Shown: positions 15,155 to 23,768, counted from the stretch's first letter. The stretch is DNA of 64,000 nucleotides from an uncultured Croceitalea sp. (GCA_947503285.1 CANNDD010000004.1:310001-374000), one strand, 5' to 3'. Made by a program: numbers and translations. The notes: generated from the sequence alone by a model not told the origin.

Positions 15155-15211
15155 TCAAGTTAACAAATATTAGGCATAGGGGTTTGCCCTGTTTGATTAG
15201 ATTTACATTAC

Positions 15212-16411
15212 ATGAACCAACCTTCCTCTCCTTTTAGCAAACAACAATTACTGCCCCAAGAAGAGACCCTTGAGATTTTAAAACAAAAAGGGGAGCTTTT
15301 TATCGGCCTCCCTAAAGAGAACCAATACCAAGAAAAACGTATTTGTTTGACGCCAGATGCGGTTAATGCCATTACGGCCAATGGGCATCGGGTCATGATC
15401 GAGGCCGGGGCCGGTGAAGGCGCTAACTATTCTGATAAAGATTATACCGAAGCCGGGGGTGAGATTTGCAATGATACCAAAAAGGTGTTTTCGTGCCCGT
15501 TGCTCTTAAAAGTAGAACCCCCTACCCTTGCTGAAATTGAATTGATCAATCCGCAGACCATTATCATTTCGGCCTTACAGATCAAAACACAATCAAAGGA
15601 ATATTTTGAGCATCTCGCCAAGAAGCGGATTACGGCCATTGCCTTTGAATATATTCGTGATGAAGATGGCAAGTACCCCGCCGTACGGTCGTTAAGCGAA
15701 ATTGCAGGTATCTCTTCCATTCTGATCGCATCAGAATTGATGGCTACGACCGGCAACGGTAATGGCTTGATGTTCGGTAACATTAGCGGAGTGCCCCCTG
15801 TAGAGGTGGTTATCATAGGCGCCGGTACCGTGGGGGAATTTGCGGCGCGTTCGGCACTGGGGCTTGGCGCCAATGTGAAAATATTCGATAATTCCATTAC
15901 CAAGCTTCGCAATATACAGACAAACCTGAAGCAAACGGTATATACCTCGACCATACAACCCAAAAATTTATTGAAGTCCTTAAAACGTTGTGACGTGGCC
16001 ATCGGGGCGACCCGTGGTAAAGATCGCTCCCCTGTGGTTGTTTCAAGTGCCATGGTCGAAAACATGAAAAAAGGTGCCGTGGTCATCGATGTTAGCATTG
16101 ATATGGGTGGGTGTTTTGAGACTTCTGAGATTACGACCCATAAAAAGCCTACCGTAGAAAAGTTCGGGGTAGTCCATTATGGGGTCCCGAATATTCCGTC
16201 GCGTTATCCGCGTACCTCCTCTATCTCAATTAGTAATATCTTTACACCTTATTTATTGAAAATCGGTGAGGACGGTGGTCTTGAAAATTCATTGCGATTT
16301 GACAAAGGGCTTCGCAACGGACTTTACCTGTACCATGGTATTTTGACCAACAAATCGGTTGGCGAATGGTTCGGACTCCCCTATAACGATATCAACTTTT
16401 TAATTTTTTAA
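15212..16411 (+). CDS. ald: Alanine dehydrogenase
   Basis: 399 aa. It catalyses NAD-dependent L-alanine to pyruvate plus ammonia. The N-terminal domain has the AlaDH/PNT start 'LFIGLPKENQYQEKRICLTP' and 'GHRVMIEAGAGEGANYSD'. The nucleotide-binding fold shows 'VVIIGAGTVGEFAARSALGLGA', and the C-terminal part 'VIDVSIDMGGCFETS' and 'YGVPNIPSRYPRTSS'. It is 25-30 residues longer at the N-terminus than many AlaDH, as usual in Flavobacteriia. The next gene starts inside its stop codon (TAATG). Confidence 0.94.
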   Translation: MNQPSSPFSKQQLLPQEETLEILKQKGELFIGLPKENQYQEKRICLTPDAVNAITANGHRVMIEAGAGEGANYSDKDYTEAGGEICNDTKKVFSCPLLLKVEPPTLAEIELINPQTIIISALQIKTQSKEYFEHLAKKRITAIAFEYIRDEDGKYPAVRSLSEIAGISSILIASELMATTGNGNGLMFGNISGVPPVEVVIIGAGTVGEFAARSALGLGANVKIFDNSITKLRNIQTNLKQTVYTSTIQPKNLLKSLKRCDVAIGATRGKDRSPVVVSSAMVENMKKGAVVIDVSIDMGGCFETSEITTHKKPTVEKFGVVHYGVPNIPSRYPRTSSISISNIFTPYLLKIGEDGGLENSLRFDKGLRNGLYLYHGILTNKSVGEWFGLPYNDINFLIF

Positions 16412-16782
16412 TGGCATTTATAAAACGTTTGGGCTGGTATTTGGTAGGTCTTTCTATTGGAATCGTGTTTCTGGCCTTCTTTCTAAAAAAGAAATCGGCG
16501 GATAGTGGCACGGAATTTTGTTACTTCCCGAATTGTCGGGTTTTAAAAGACCTAAGATCTAAACCCATCGCCTATGCGCCAGAATTGGAAGCCCAGTTCA
16601 CCCAAGACTCTATACTTTGGAAGTCTTTTTTTAAGGATGGCACTGTTGATTTCGGACAAAGTGATACCAAAGCCAAACCTTGTAAAGTGTATCATATCTC
16701 AAACGGCCCTAAAGCTATTCAAGTGCGAAATTGCCCAGAAAAGGTCGAGGTAGTGCGCTTAGACCAAACGCCACGCGACTAA
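16411..16782 (+). CDS. Membrane-anchored DUF4258-like protein
   Basis: 123 aa with one N-terminal membrane helix (about residues 7-25) and a small soluble domain containing four Cys ('TEFCYFPNCRVLKDLRSKP', 'KPCKVYHI', 'VRNCPEKV'). It is translationally coupled to ald by a 1-nt overlap. This companion of ald is common in Flavobacteriia and is usually labelled DUF4258; its role is not known. The repeat array begins 32 nt after its stop. Confidence 0.75.
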   Translation: MAFIKRLGWYLVGLSIGIVFLAFFLKKKSADSGTEFCYFPNCRVLKDLRSKPIAYAPELEAQFTQDSILWKSFFKDGTVDFGQSDTKAKPCKVYHISNGPKAIQVRNCPEKVEVVRLDQTPRD

Positions 16783-16813
16783 GAACCCTTTGTTTTTTCA
16801 AACCCATTGGCGT

Positions 16814-17681
16814 TGTCATTCCTGCGAAGGCAGGAATCCATTTGGGCCCATCGTCAGGTGGATTCCAAAACAAGTTTGGAATGACATTTTGAGAGCTTTT
16901 CACTCACACCCAATCACCGCTGTCATTCCTACGCAGGCAGGAATCCATTTGGGCCCATCATAAGGTGGATTCCAAAACAGGTTTAGAATGACATTTCGAG
17001 AGCCTTTCACCCACACCCAATCGCCGTTGTCATTCCTGCGAAGGCAGGAATCCAAATGGAACCGTCGTAAAGTGGATTCCAAAATGAATTTGGAATGACA
17101 TTGTGAGACCCTTTCACTCATACCCAATCAATATTGTCATTCCTGCTCAGACAGGAATCCATTTGAAACCATCGTAAGGTAGATTCCAAAACAAGTTTGG
17201 AATGACATTGTGAGACCCTTTCACCTACACCCAATCACCGTTGTCATTCCTGCGAAGGCAGGAATCCAAATGGAACCATCGTAAAGTGGATTCCAAAATG
17301 AATTTGGAATGACATTGTGAAATCCTTTCACTCATACCCAATCACCGCTGTCATTACTGCGCAGGCAGGAATCCATTCAACATCATCGCCAAGTGGATTC
17401 CAAAATGAATTTGGAATGACAGTACGAGGTCCTTCCATTCACAGCGAAACCTCATTGTAATTCCTTCGGAAGCAAAAAACCATCAAAACCCAATTCGTTA
17501 TTGTCATTCCTGCGAAAGCAGGAATCCATTTGGGCCCATCGTCAGGTAGATTCCAAAACAAGTTTGGAATGACATTGTGGGACCCTTTCACTCACACCCA
17601 ATCACCATTGTCATTCCTGCGCAGGCAGGAATCCATTCGACATCATCGCCAAGTGGATTCTAAAACAAGTTTGGAATGACA
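16814..17681. repeat. Array of 73-bp double-hairpin repeats, left part
   Basis: Eight full units start at 16814, 16921, 17028, 17135, 17242, 17349, 17502 and 17609, each 73 bp, with a 107-bp period (34-bp spacers). Each unit begins TGTCATTCC and ends GGAATGACA, a 9-bp terminal inverted repeat. Inside are two hairpins: ATTCCTGC/GCAGGAAT on the left and ATTCCAAA/TTTGGAAT on the right. The only break in the period (17349 to 17502) contains a degenerate 46-bp half unit at 17456-17501, exactly in register. Short ORFs across this stretch are artefacts of the repeat. The architecture resembles REP/BIME elements or the dRS3 repeats of Neisseria. Confidence 0.95.
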
Positions 17682-17762
17682 GATTCATCGGACCCAATTG
17701 AGATACGGTACATATTATTTAACTAACTTATCGTTTTGCTTAAAAAACGGGTCCAAATTCGA

Positions 17763-18065
17763 ATGTACAAGACCATACATCAATATTATGTTTATATCCT
17801 AACCAACAAAAAGAATGGAACACTTTACACTGGAATGACAAATAACCTGGAACGTAGAATATTCGAACATAAAAAAGGATTGCTCGAAGGTTTCTCTAAA
17901 AGATACGGACTCCATAAATTGGTTTATTTCGAGATTTTTACAGATGTCAATGAAGCCATACTTAGGGAGAAAAGAATAAAAGCATGGAAACGTCAATGGA
18001 AGATAAACCTCATTATCAAAGGGAATCCACAATGGAAAGATTTGGCTGGTGATTGGTATGATTAA
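17763..18065 (+). CDS. GIY-YIG nuclease family protein inside the repeat array
   Basis: 100 aa from the ATG at 17763 (109 aa if the ATG at 17736 is used). The single GIY-YIG domain is clear: 'YYVYILTNKKNGTLYTGMTNNLERRIFEHK' carries the GIY and YIG variants and the catalytic Arg, followed by 'REKRIKAWKRQWKINLI' and a final 'NPQWKDLAGDWYD'. Small proteins of this UPF0213/GIY-YIG group are common and often found among short inverted repeats, but their function is unclear. It occupies 401 nt between repeat units starting at 17609 and 18083, with no other gene. Confidence 0.88.
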   Translation: MYKTIHQYYVYILTNKKNGTLYTGMTNNLERRIFEHKKGLLEGFSKRYGLHKLVYFEIFTDVNEAILREKRIKAWKRQWKINLIIKGNPQWKDLAGDWYD

Positions 18066-18082
18066 AGTAGCCACTTCCATGA

Positions 18083-19170
18083 TGTCACTCCTGCGAATGC
18101 AGAAATTCATATGGAACCATCGTAAAGTGGATTCCAAAATGAATTTGGAATGACATTGTGGGGCCTTTCACTCACACACAATCACTATTGTCATTCCTGC
18201 GCAGGCAGGAATCCATTTGAAACCATCGTAAGGTGGATTCCAAAACAGATTTGGAATGACATTGTGAAATCCTTTCACTCATACCCAATCACCGCTGTCA
18301 TTACTGCGCAGGTAGGAATCCAAATGGAACCATCGCAAGGTAGATTCCAAAACAAGTTTGGAATGACATTGTGGGACCCTTTCACTCATACCCAATCACT
18401 ATTGTCATTCCTGCGCAGGCAGGAATCCATTTGAAACCATCGTAAGGTGGATTCCAAAACAAGTTTGGAATGACATTACAAGAGCCTTTCACCTACACCC
18501 AATCACCGTTGTCATTCCTGCGCATGCAGGAATCCATTCGACATCATCGCCAAGTGGATTCCAAAATGAATTTGGAATGACAGTACGTGGTCCTTTCATT
18601 CATAGCGAAACCTTGTTGGAATTCCTTCGGAGGCAAAAAACCATCAAAACCCGATTCGTTATTGTCATTCCTGCGGAGGCAGGAATCCATACAAAATCAT
18701 CGTCAGGTGGATTCCAAAACAAGTTTGGAATGACATTACAAGAGCCTTTCACTCACACCCAATCACAGTTGTCATTCCTGCGCATGCAGGAATCCATTCG
18801 ACATCATCGCCAAGTGGATTCCAAAATGAATTTGGAATGACAGTACGAGGTCCTTTCATTCACAGCGAAACCTCATTGTAATTCCTTCGGAGGCAAAAAA
18901 CCATCTAAAACCTAATTCGTTATTGTCATTCCTGCAAAGGCAGGAATCCATATAGGGTCATCGTCAGGTGGATTCCAAAACAAGTTTGGAATGACATGTT
19001 GAGAGCCTTTCACCTACACCCAATCACCTTTGTCATTCCTGCGAAGGCAGGAATCCATTCAACACCGTCGTCAGGTGGATTCCAAAATGAATTTGGAATG
19101 ACAGTACGTAGTCCTTTCATCCAGAAACAATCGTCGTTGTCATTCCTGCGCAGGTAGGAATCCATTTGGG
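18083..19170. repeat. Array of 73-bp double-hairpin repeats, right part
   Basis: Nine full units start at 18083, 18189, 18296, 18403, 18510, 18663, 18770, 18924 and 19031. A tenth at 19138 is cut after about 33 bp, next to the end of the proline dehydrogenase gene. Degenerate 46-bp half units sit at 18617-18662 and 18877-18923, exactly one period after their predecessors. The units differ mainly in the middle (for example TTTGGGCCCATCG, AAATGGAACCATCG or TTCGACATCATCG), and the same variants recur, showing copying of multi-unit blocks. All variants keep the terminal TGTCATTCC/GGAATGACA or one mismatch. Confidence 0.95.
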
Positions 19171-19186
19171 TCACAAGTAAGTTCAA

Positions 19187-20353
19187 CTACAGCTTTCTAC
19201 GGGCTTTCTCCTTCTTCAACAATTCGAGCTCTCGAGAAGTTTGCCCCGCTACCGAGGTATTTTCTTCAGCCCTTCTGATAAGATAAGGCATGACATCCCG
19301 CACTGGTCCATAGGGCAAGTACTTGGCCACATTGTATCCTGCTTTGGCCAGATTATAACTGATATGATCACTCATTCCATACAATTGCCCAAACCAGATA
19401 TGATCATTATCGTTTGTAATACCTTTTTGCTTCATCTGTTCCATTAACTGATAGCTACTGGACTCGTTATGGGTCCCTGAAAAAATTGAAAACACATCCA
19501 AATTATCCAACATAAAGGTAACGGCAGCGTCAAAGTTGTTATCCGTAGCACCTTTCGTCGCACAAATCGGACTCTTTTGACCGGCATCCTCAGCGCGACT
19601 GTTCTCTTTCTCCATATAGGCACCACGGACCACCTTAATGCCTACCTTGAAACCTTCATTCCGGGCCTTGCTGCAAACTTCTTCCAAATAAGACATTCTA
19701 TCCCAACGGTATAGCTGTGCGGTATTGAAAACGACGACCTTCTTTTTGTTGTATTTGCACATCATATCATAGGCCAAATCATCGGCAGCATCTTGAATCC
19801 AGCTTTCTTCAGCATCAATCAACAACGCAACATCGAGGTCATAGGCCTTTTTACAGACCTTATCGTATCGATTGACCACACGCTGCCATTCCTCAGCTTC
19901 AGAAACGGATAAACCTTTTTTTGAATTCACTTTTTCAAACAGTTCAAAACGACCAAAGGCAGAGGGTTTGAAAACGGCAAAAGGTATGGCTTGTTTTTCT
20001 TTCACGAAGTCCAATACCCCCAATACTTTCTGCAAGGCACTATCCAATTGGTTTTCAACATGCTTTCCTTCGACGGAATAATCTAAAATTGCGGCAACCC
20101 CCTCTTCGTACATTTTGTCTATGATAGGCATACAATCGGCTTCATTCACCCCCCCGCAGAAATGGTCAAATACGGTCGCCCGAATCAGGCCCTCTACTGG
20201 CAGGTGGGCATTTATCGCAAAATTGGTGACCGCAGTACCAATTTTCACCAAAGGTTGGTTGGATATCAGTTTAAATAAAAAATAGGCCCGTTCGAGTTCG
20301 GAATCGCTTTTCAACTTGAAAGCAATTGAAGTATCTTCAAAAATACGCTTCAT
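19187..20353 (-). CDS. Proline dehydrogenase (monofunctional)
   Basis: 388 aa from the ATG at 20353 ('MKRIFEDTSIAFKLKSDSEL'). The ATG five codons upstream (20368) lies almost on the likely transcription start, given the -7 element at 20376-20383, so the inner start is preferred. The enzyme is FAD-dependent and oxidises proline to pyrroline-5-carboxylate, feeding electrons to quinone. Visible are the barrel segments 'GIKVVRGAYMEKE' and, near the end, 'YGPVRDVMPYLIRRAEEN' with the conserved Arg pair that holds the substrate carboxylate. No P5C dehydrogenase domain is present. Confidence 0.92.
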   Translation of the reverse strand: MKRIFEDTSIAFKLKSDSELERAYFLFKLISNQPLVKIGTAVTNFAINAHLPVEGLIRATVFDHFCGGVNEADCMPIIDKMYEEGVAAILDYSVEGKHVENQLDSALQKVLGVLDFVKEKQAIPFAVFKPSAFGRFELFEKVNSKKGLSVSEAEEWQRVVNRYDKVCKKAYDLDVALLIDAEESWIQDAADDLAYDMMCKYNKKKVVVFNTAQLYRWDRMSYLEEVCSKARNEGFKVGIKVVRGAYMEKENSRAEDAGQKSPICATKGATDNNFDAAVTFMLDNLDVFSIFSGTHNESSSYQLMEQMKQKGITNDNDHIWFGQLYGMSDHISYNLAKAGYNVAKYLPYGPVRDVMPYLIRRAEENTSVAGQTSRELELLKKEKARRKL

Positions 20354-20375
20354 AAATGTCAAATTCATAAAGAAA

Positions 20376-20383
20376 CAAATATA
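20376..20383 (-). promoter_or_regulatory. -7 promoter element of proline dehydrogenase
   Basis: Minus strand TATATTTG, a perfect TAnnTTTG match, 23 nt upstream of the ATG chosen at 20353 and only 8 nt upstream of the alternative ATG at 20368. Confidence 0.5.
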
Positions 20384-20438
20384 AGGTGCCCCCTAATATA
20401 CTTTTCAATAAATATGTGTTTATTTTACAGCTCATACG

Positions 20439-21503
20439 ATGGCTATGCATACCGGTTCAACCACCACACATGATATTTATTTTAATGAGGTCGCAGAAGC
20501 TGGTCTCAACCAGTTTTTGACTCAAAACGACTATTCCCATATTTTTATATTGGTCGACAAAAACACCGAAGAGTATTGTCTAGGCCCGTTTTTGAACTTG
20601 TTGGCCATGGAGCCATCAGCTACGTTCACCATCAAGCCAGGTGAAGAAAACAAGACCATTGAAGCTTGCGTCAAAGTTTGGAACGCCTTATCACAGAACG
20701 GCGGGGACCGCAAAAGTATTTTAATCAATCTCGGCGGAGGAGTCGTAACGGATTTAGGTGGGTTCGTTGCTTCTACCTTTAAAAGGGGAATCGATTTTAT
20801 CAACATCCCCACTACCCTTTTGGCGATGGTGGATGCCTCGGTCGGAGGTAAGACCGGAGTAGACCTCGGCGTGTTAAAAAATCAGGTCGGGGTGATCAAT
20901 CAGCCCCGAATGGTATTGCTATTTCCAGAGTTTTTGAAGACCTTACCCGAAAACCAGTTGCGAAGTGGTTTCGCCGAAATGCTCAAGCACGGCCTTATTG
21001 CTGACAAAACCTATTGGAAGGCACTTTCAGGCCCCATCAATCTATTTGATGAAGAAAACATTCGCCAGTCCATTAAAATAAAGGACACCATCGTCTCAAA
21101 AGACCCTACTGAAAAAGGTGTTCGCAAAGCGTTGAACTTTGGTCACACCTTGGGGCACGCCATAGAGTCGTATTTTCTGGAAAACAGTAAATTGAAAACC
21201 TTGTTGCATGGCGAAGCCATCGCAATCGGAATGATCCTTGAAGGATATCTTTCACACAAATTGACCGGACTTTCAAAAATGGAATTGGACGATATCAAGC
21301 AGGAATTCAGAAAGCACTTTAAAAAAGTGAATTTCACTAAAAAAGATATTGCCATTATCATCGATTTATTGAAACATGATAAAAAGAATACGCACGGCAA
21401 CATCAATTTTGTCTTATTGGCAGAATTGGGTCAGGCCGTTATCGATATTAAGGTACCTACCCATCTTTTCAATGAGGCATTTGCATACTACAAAGAACCC
21501 TAA
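20439..21503 (+). CDS. aroB: 3-dehydroquinate synthase
   Basis: 354 aa. It converts DAHP to 3-dehydroquinate in the shikimate pathway, using NAD and a divalent metal. Motifs: 'NLGGGVVTDLGGFVASTFKRG' (first 20 residues of the NAD site), 'PTTLLAMVDASVGGKTGVD', 'RSGFAEMLKHG' (metal-binding Glu) and 'LNFGHTLGHAIE' (metal-binding His). The gene is transcribed divergently from proline dehydrogenase. Length and order are normal. Confidence 0.96.
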   Translation: MAMHTGSTTTHDIYFNEVAEAGLNQFLTQNDYSHIFILVDKNTEEYCLGPFLNLLAMEPSATFTIKPGEENKTIEACVKVWNALSQNGGDRKSILINLGGGVVTDLGGFVASTFKRGIDFINIPTTLLAMVDASVGGKTGVDLGVLKNQVGVINQPRMVLLFPEFLKTLPENQLRSGFAEMLKHGLIADKTYWKALSGPINLFDEENIRQSIKIKDTIVSKDPTEKGVRKALNFGHTLGHAIESYFLENSKLKTLLHGEAIAIGMILEGYLSHKLTGLSKMELDDIKQEFRKHFKKVNFTKKDIAIIIDLLKHDKKNTHGNINFVLLAELGQAVIDIKVPTHLFNEAFAYYKEP

Positions 21504-21560
21504 ATACATATACTAAAAATCGTGTTTGACAACTCTTTGCCCCAATAGGATGAAAAATTA

Positions 21561-21604
21561 TTTAGTTTAGGTAACATAAACCTAAATAAACCTAAATAAA
21601 CCTA
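21561..21604. repeat. Short direct and inverted repeats before the 99-aa gene
   Basis: The 10-mer CCTAAATAAA occurs twice in tandem (21581-21600), preceded by AACATAAA and followed by CCTAC. TTTAGTTTAGGT at 21561-21572 is a near inverted copy. The block ends 3 nt before the ATG at 21607, so it could be an operator or an mRNA structure covering the start. Confidence 0.5.
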
Positions 21605-21606
21605 CG

Positions 21607-21906
21607 ATGAGAAGAGTTATTATCGATTACAAGAAATTGGACCACTCGCTCGCTGCGCAATTAATCGACCTTTATCCACATGGCTATGGCGATGAAGACA
21701 TTATCGTGCTCAAAAAAGCCAATGGTGAATTAATAGAGGCAGTTGAAATCAAAACCCATGACACGATCTATCTAGTGAAAATCAGCAAAAGCTTGTCTAA
21801 TTTCATTGCCAATTTTGAGGAAAATATAGAAAAACAATTCGATAAGGCCCCAAAGGAATCCCATTTGGAAAGCGAAAATTTAGGGCTCGAATTTAGCGAT
21901 GAATAA
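21607..21906 (+). CDS. Conserved hypothetical protein, 99 aa
   Basis: 99 aa, soluble, acidic at the C-terminus, beginning MRRVIIDYKKLDHSLAAQL and containing 'IEAVEIKTHDTIYLVKIS'. Proteins of this type are common next to aroB in Flavobacteriia. No function known to me. It has its own leader with the repeat block 21561-21604. Confidence 0.75.
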   Translation: MRRVIIDYKKLDHSLAAQLIDLYPHGYGDEDIIVLKKANGELIEAVEIKTHDTIYLVKISKSLSNFIANFEENIEKQFDKAPKESHLESENLGLEFSDE

Positions 21907-21935
21907 AAAGAGATGACAGCTTTGCCTATTTTGAG

Positions 21936-22460
21936 CTAAAGATAGCGTTCGCGAAGTATTCGAAGGTGATGTTTTTGGTGGCCACATATCAAAAACCCCA
22001 ATGCCCGAACGCTCATTTCGGCATCACTGGCGATACCGATCTGACGTAACTCGTCAGTATCGAACATTTCATACAAACTGATAGTGGCCTGACGTACCAC
22101 CAAGAAATCTTTAAGTATAACCTCTTTCCCCTTTTTATTGGCCTTACTTGCCATAACATACCTATTTTGATCAAAACTTGCTAAAGGTGTTTTATCACCC
22201 CTAGCAAAACGTAAGGCCCTGTATTGAAAAATACGTTCTGTATCAATCAGGTGCACCAGTACTTCCCCTATTGTCCATTTATCGGTATCATAGGCATAAT
22301 CCATATGCTCTTGATCGATGCCATTGACAAGATGTACCATTTCATCGATTCCAGATGTTAGGCATTGCGATAAATCGGATTCCCCTACCATATGAATGTA
22401 TGGTTCATAGTAGGGATGGTATTCTGAAGGTGAGAGTTGTTTGACTTTTAACCCAACCAC
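21936..22460 (-). CDS. DinB-family protein
   Basis: 174 aa from a GTG at 22460 that overlaps the TAG stop of the Lrp-like gene (TAGTG). An ATG at 22391 would delete the conserved N-terminus 'LSPSEYHPYYEPYI', so GTG is preferred. It has the DinB/YfiT-like four-helix bundle with metal-binding His in 'KWTIGEVLVHLIDTERIF' and 'GHQKHHLRILRE'. Family members are metal-dependent thiol transferases or related enzymes; the substrate here is unknown. Coupled to the upstream regulator. Confidence 0.85.
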   Translation of the reverse strand: MVGLKVKQLSPSEYHPYYEPYIHMVGESDLSQCLTSGIDEMVHLVNGIDQEHMDYAYDTDKWTIGEVLVHLIDTERIFQYRALRFARGDKTPLASFDQNRYVMASKANKKGKEVILKDFLVVRQATISLYEMFDTDELRQIGIASDAEMSVRALGFLICGHQKHHLRILRERYL

Positions 22461-22939
22461 TAAAGTTCATTGAATATGGTGTGCATCAATCTCTTTTTAT
22501 CATTGATGCTTTCTTCGAGGGAAATCATGGTTTCCGTTCGGCTGATACCCTCAATATCATCAATTTTAAAAATAATGTTCTTAGCATGTGTGGTATCCTT
22601 AGCCCTTATTTTGCAAAAGATATTGAACTTACCAGTAGTGATATGGGCCACGGTGACATAGGGTATTTGATTGAGTCGTTCTAAAACGAACTTCGTCTGA
22701 TGTGTTTTCTCCAAAAAAATACCAACATAGGCAATAAAGGAATATCCCAATTTTACATAATCCAAGGTCAATGAAGATCCTTTGATGATTCCGGCTTCCT
22801 CCATTTTTTTGACCCTAACATGTACCGTACCCGCAGATATCAGCAATTTTTTTGCAATATCAGTAAAAGGGGTTCGAGTATTGTCAATTAACATATCCAA
22901 TATTTGATGATCAATTTCATCAAGCTTTACTTTGCTCAT
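22460..22939 (-). CDS. Lrp/AsnC-family transcription regulator
   Basis: 159 aa from the ATG at 22939 (MSKVKLDEIDHQILDMLIDN). The longer frame from 22969 adds ten residues not typical of the family. An N-terminal HTH ('FTDIAKKLLISAGTVHVRVKKMEE') is followed by a RAM ligand-binding domain ('YVTVAHITTGKFNIFCKI'). Lrp proteins sense amino acids and act as multimers. The 400-nt region upstream is non-coding. Confidence 0.9.
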   Translation of the reverse strand: MSKVKLDEIDHQILDMLIDNTRTPFTDIAKKLLISAGTVHVRVKKMEEAGIIKGSSLTLDYVKLGYSFIAYVGIFLEKTHQTKFVLERLNQIPYVTVAHITTGKFNIFCKIRAKDTTHAKNIIFKIDDIEGISRTETMISLEESINDKKRLMHTIFNEL

Positions 22940-22969
22940 AACACTATTATTTTCAACAAAATTAATCAA

Positions 22970-23369
22970 TTAAGAAATATTACGTAAAGAAAACCATGTT
23001 TTTTTGAAAATTATGTAAGAAAATAGCTATTGATTCTAATTTTCACCTTAAAAAGTCATCTGGAACATGACCTGACCACGTAAACGCTTTAAAATCCTCC
23101 GTCTACTCTTCAATTAACCTAGATAGTTTACAAAAGTGAATTATTTTATTGCAAATTCGTAAGGTCCCTCACAGGCGAATCCCTTAAAAAGCAACAATTG
23201 TAAAATCAATTTCACAATCAAAATTGTAAAACTTTTAATTATTTTTAAATCAATTATTTAAATTCTATTATTGAAACCATTAATTTAATAATTACGTTGT
23301 TTTTAGGTGCCCTCACGCGGACTTTACATCGGAATATTATCGTAATTTTGATGAAAACAATTTACAATT
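22970..23369. other. 400-nt AT-rich intergenic region
   Basis: No gene seen. It separates the divergent Lrp and XRE genes. It holds the palindrome ACAATTGT at 23194-23201, a related ATTGTAAAAC nearby, and a second ACAATTGT at 23364-23371 that overlaps the XRE start codon. Most of 23220-23290 is nearly pure A/T. Confidence 0.6.
23343..23350 (+). promoter_or_regulatory. -7 promoter element of the XRE gene
   Basis: TAATTTTG, a TAnnTTTG match, 19 nt before the GTG at 23370. The palindrome ACAATTGT follows it directly at the start codon, a plausible autorepressor site. Confidence 0.5.
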
Positions 23370-23768
23370 GTGAGCAATGACTTTATTTTACGGTTAAAGC
23401 AGCTTTTGCGCCATTTTGAGTTGACCCCCTCAGGTTTCGCAGATCAGGTTGGGGTGCCACGATCTAGCATGTCACATTTACTATCGGGTAGAAATAAACC
23501 CAGTCTGGATTTCACGTTAAAGGTCATTGATAAATTTCCTGAAGTGAACTTATACTGGTTGCTCAACGGAAAAGGTAACTTCCCCACGGTTTCAACCTCA
23601 AAGGCCACCCCTACTCCAAATGGAAATCCAAAAGAACAACAAACCCCCATTGCAAAAGAAAGCACTTTCAATACACTTGAAAAGCAGGAAAGTACCTCTA
23701 AAAAAGTACAACGCGTCATCATTTTCTATACGGATGGCACCTTCGAATCTTATAATCCTGAAAAATAA
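23370..23768 (+). CDS. XRE-family HTH regulator
   Basis: 132 aa starting at GTG (no in-frame ATG nearby). The HTH is 'LTPSGFADQVGVPRSSMSHLLSGRNKPS', followed by 'FPEVNLYWLLNGKGNF', the phage-repressor-like type seen also at 11165. Residues ~75-110 are a low-complexity Pro/Thr/Lys linker, followed by 'VQRVIIFYTDGTFESYNPEK', a small conserved tail. Likely dimeric repressor of its own promoter. Target unknown. Confidence 0.85.
   Translation: MSNDFILRLKQLLRHFELTPSGFADQVGVPRSSMSHLLSGRNKPSLDFTLKVIDKFPEVNLYWLLNGKGNFPTVSTSKATPTPNGNPKEQQTPIAKESTFNTLEKQESTSKKVQRVIIFYTDGTFESYNPEK

Noticed and set aside
15442-16098. 218-codon ORF on the minus strand inside ald
   Set aside because: It is a shadow of the ald reading frame, with low-complexity Ser/Thr/Ala content and no recognisable domain.
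16715-18840. Several ORFs of 62-112 codons across 16.7-18.9 kb, such as 16900-17127, 18150-18434 and 18577-18840
   Set aside because: They run through the 107-bp repeats and only translate the repeat sequence in different frames (for example repeated CHSxxxGNP-like strings). There is no start signal and no independent similarity.
16814-19170. CRISPR array
   Set aside because: The repeats are 73 bp with inner hairpins, the spacers (34 bp) are similar to each other rather than unique, and no cas gene is near.
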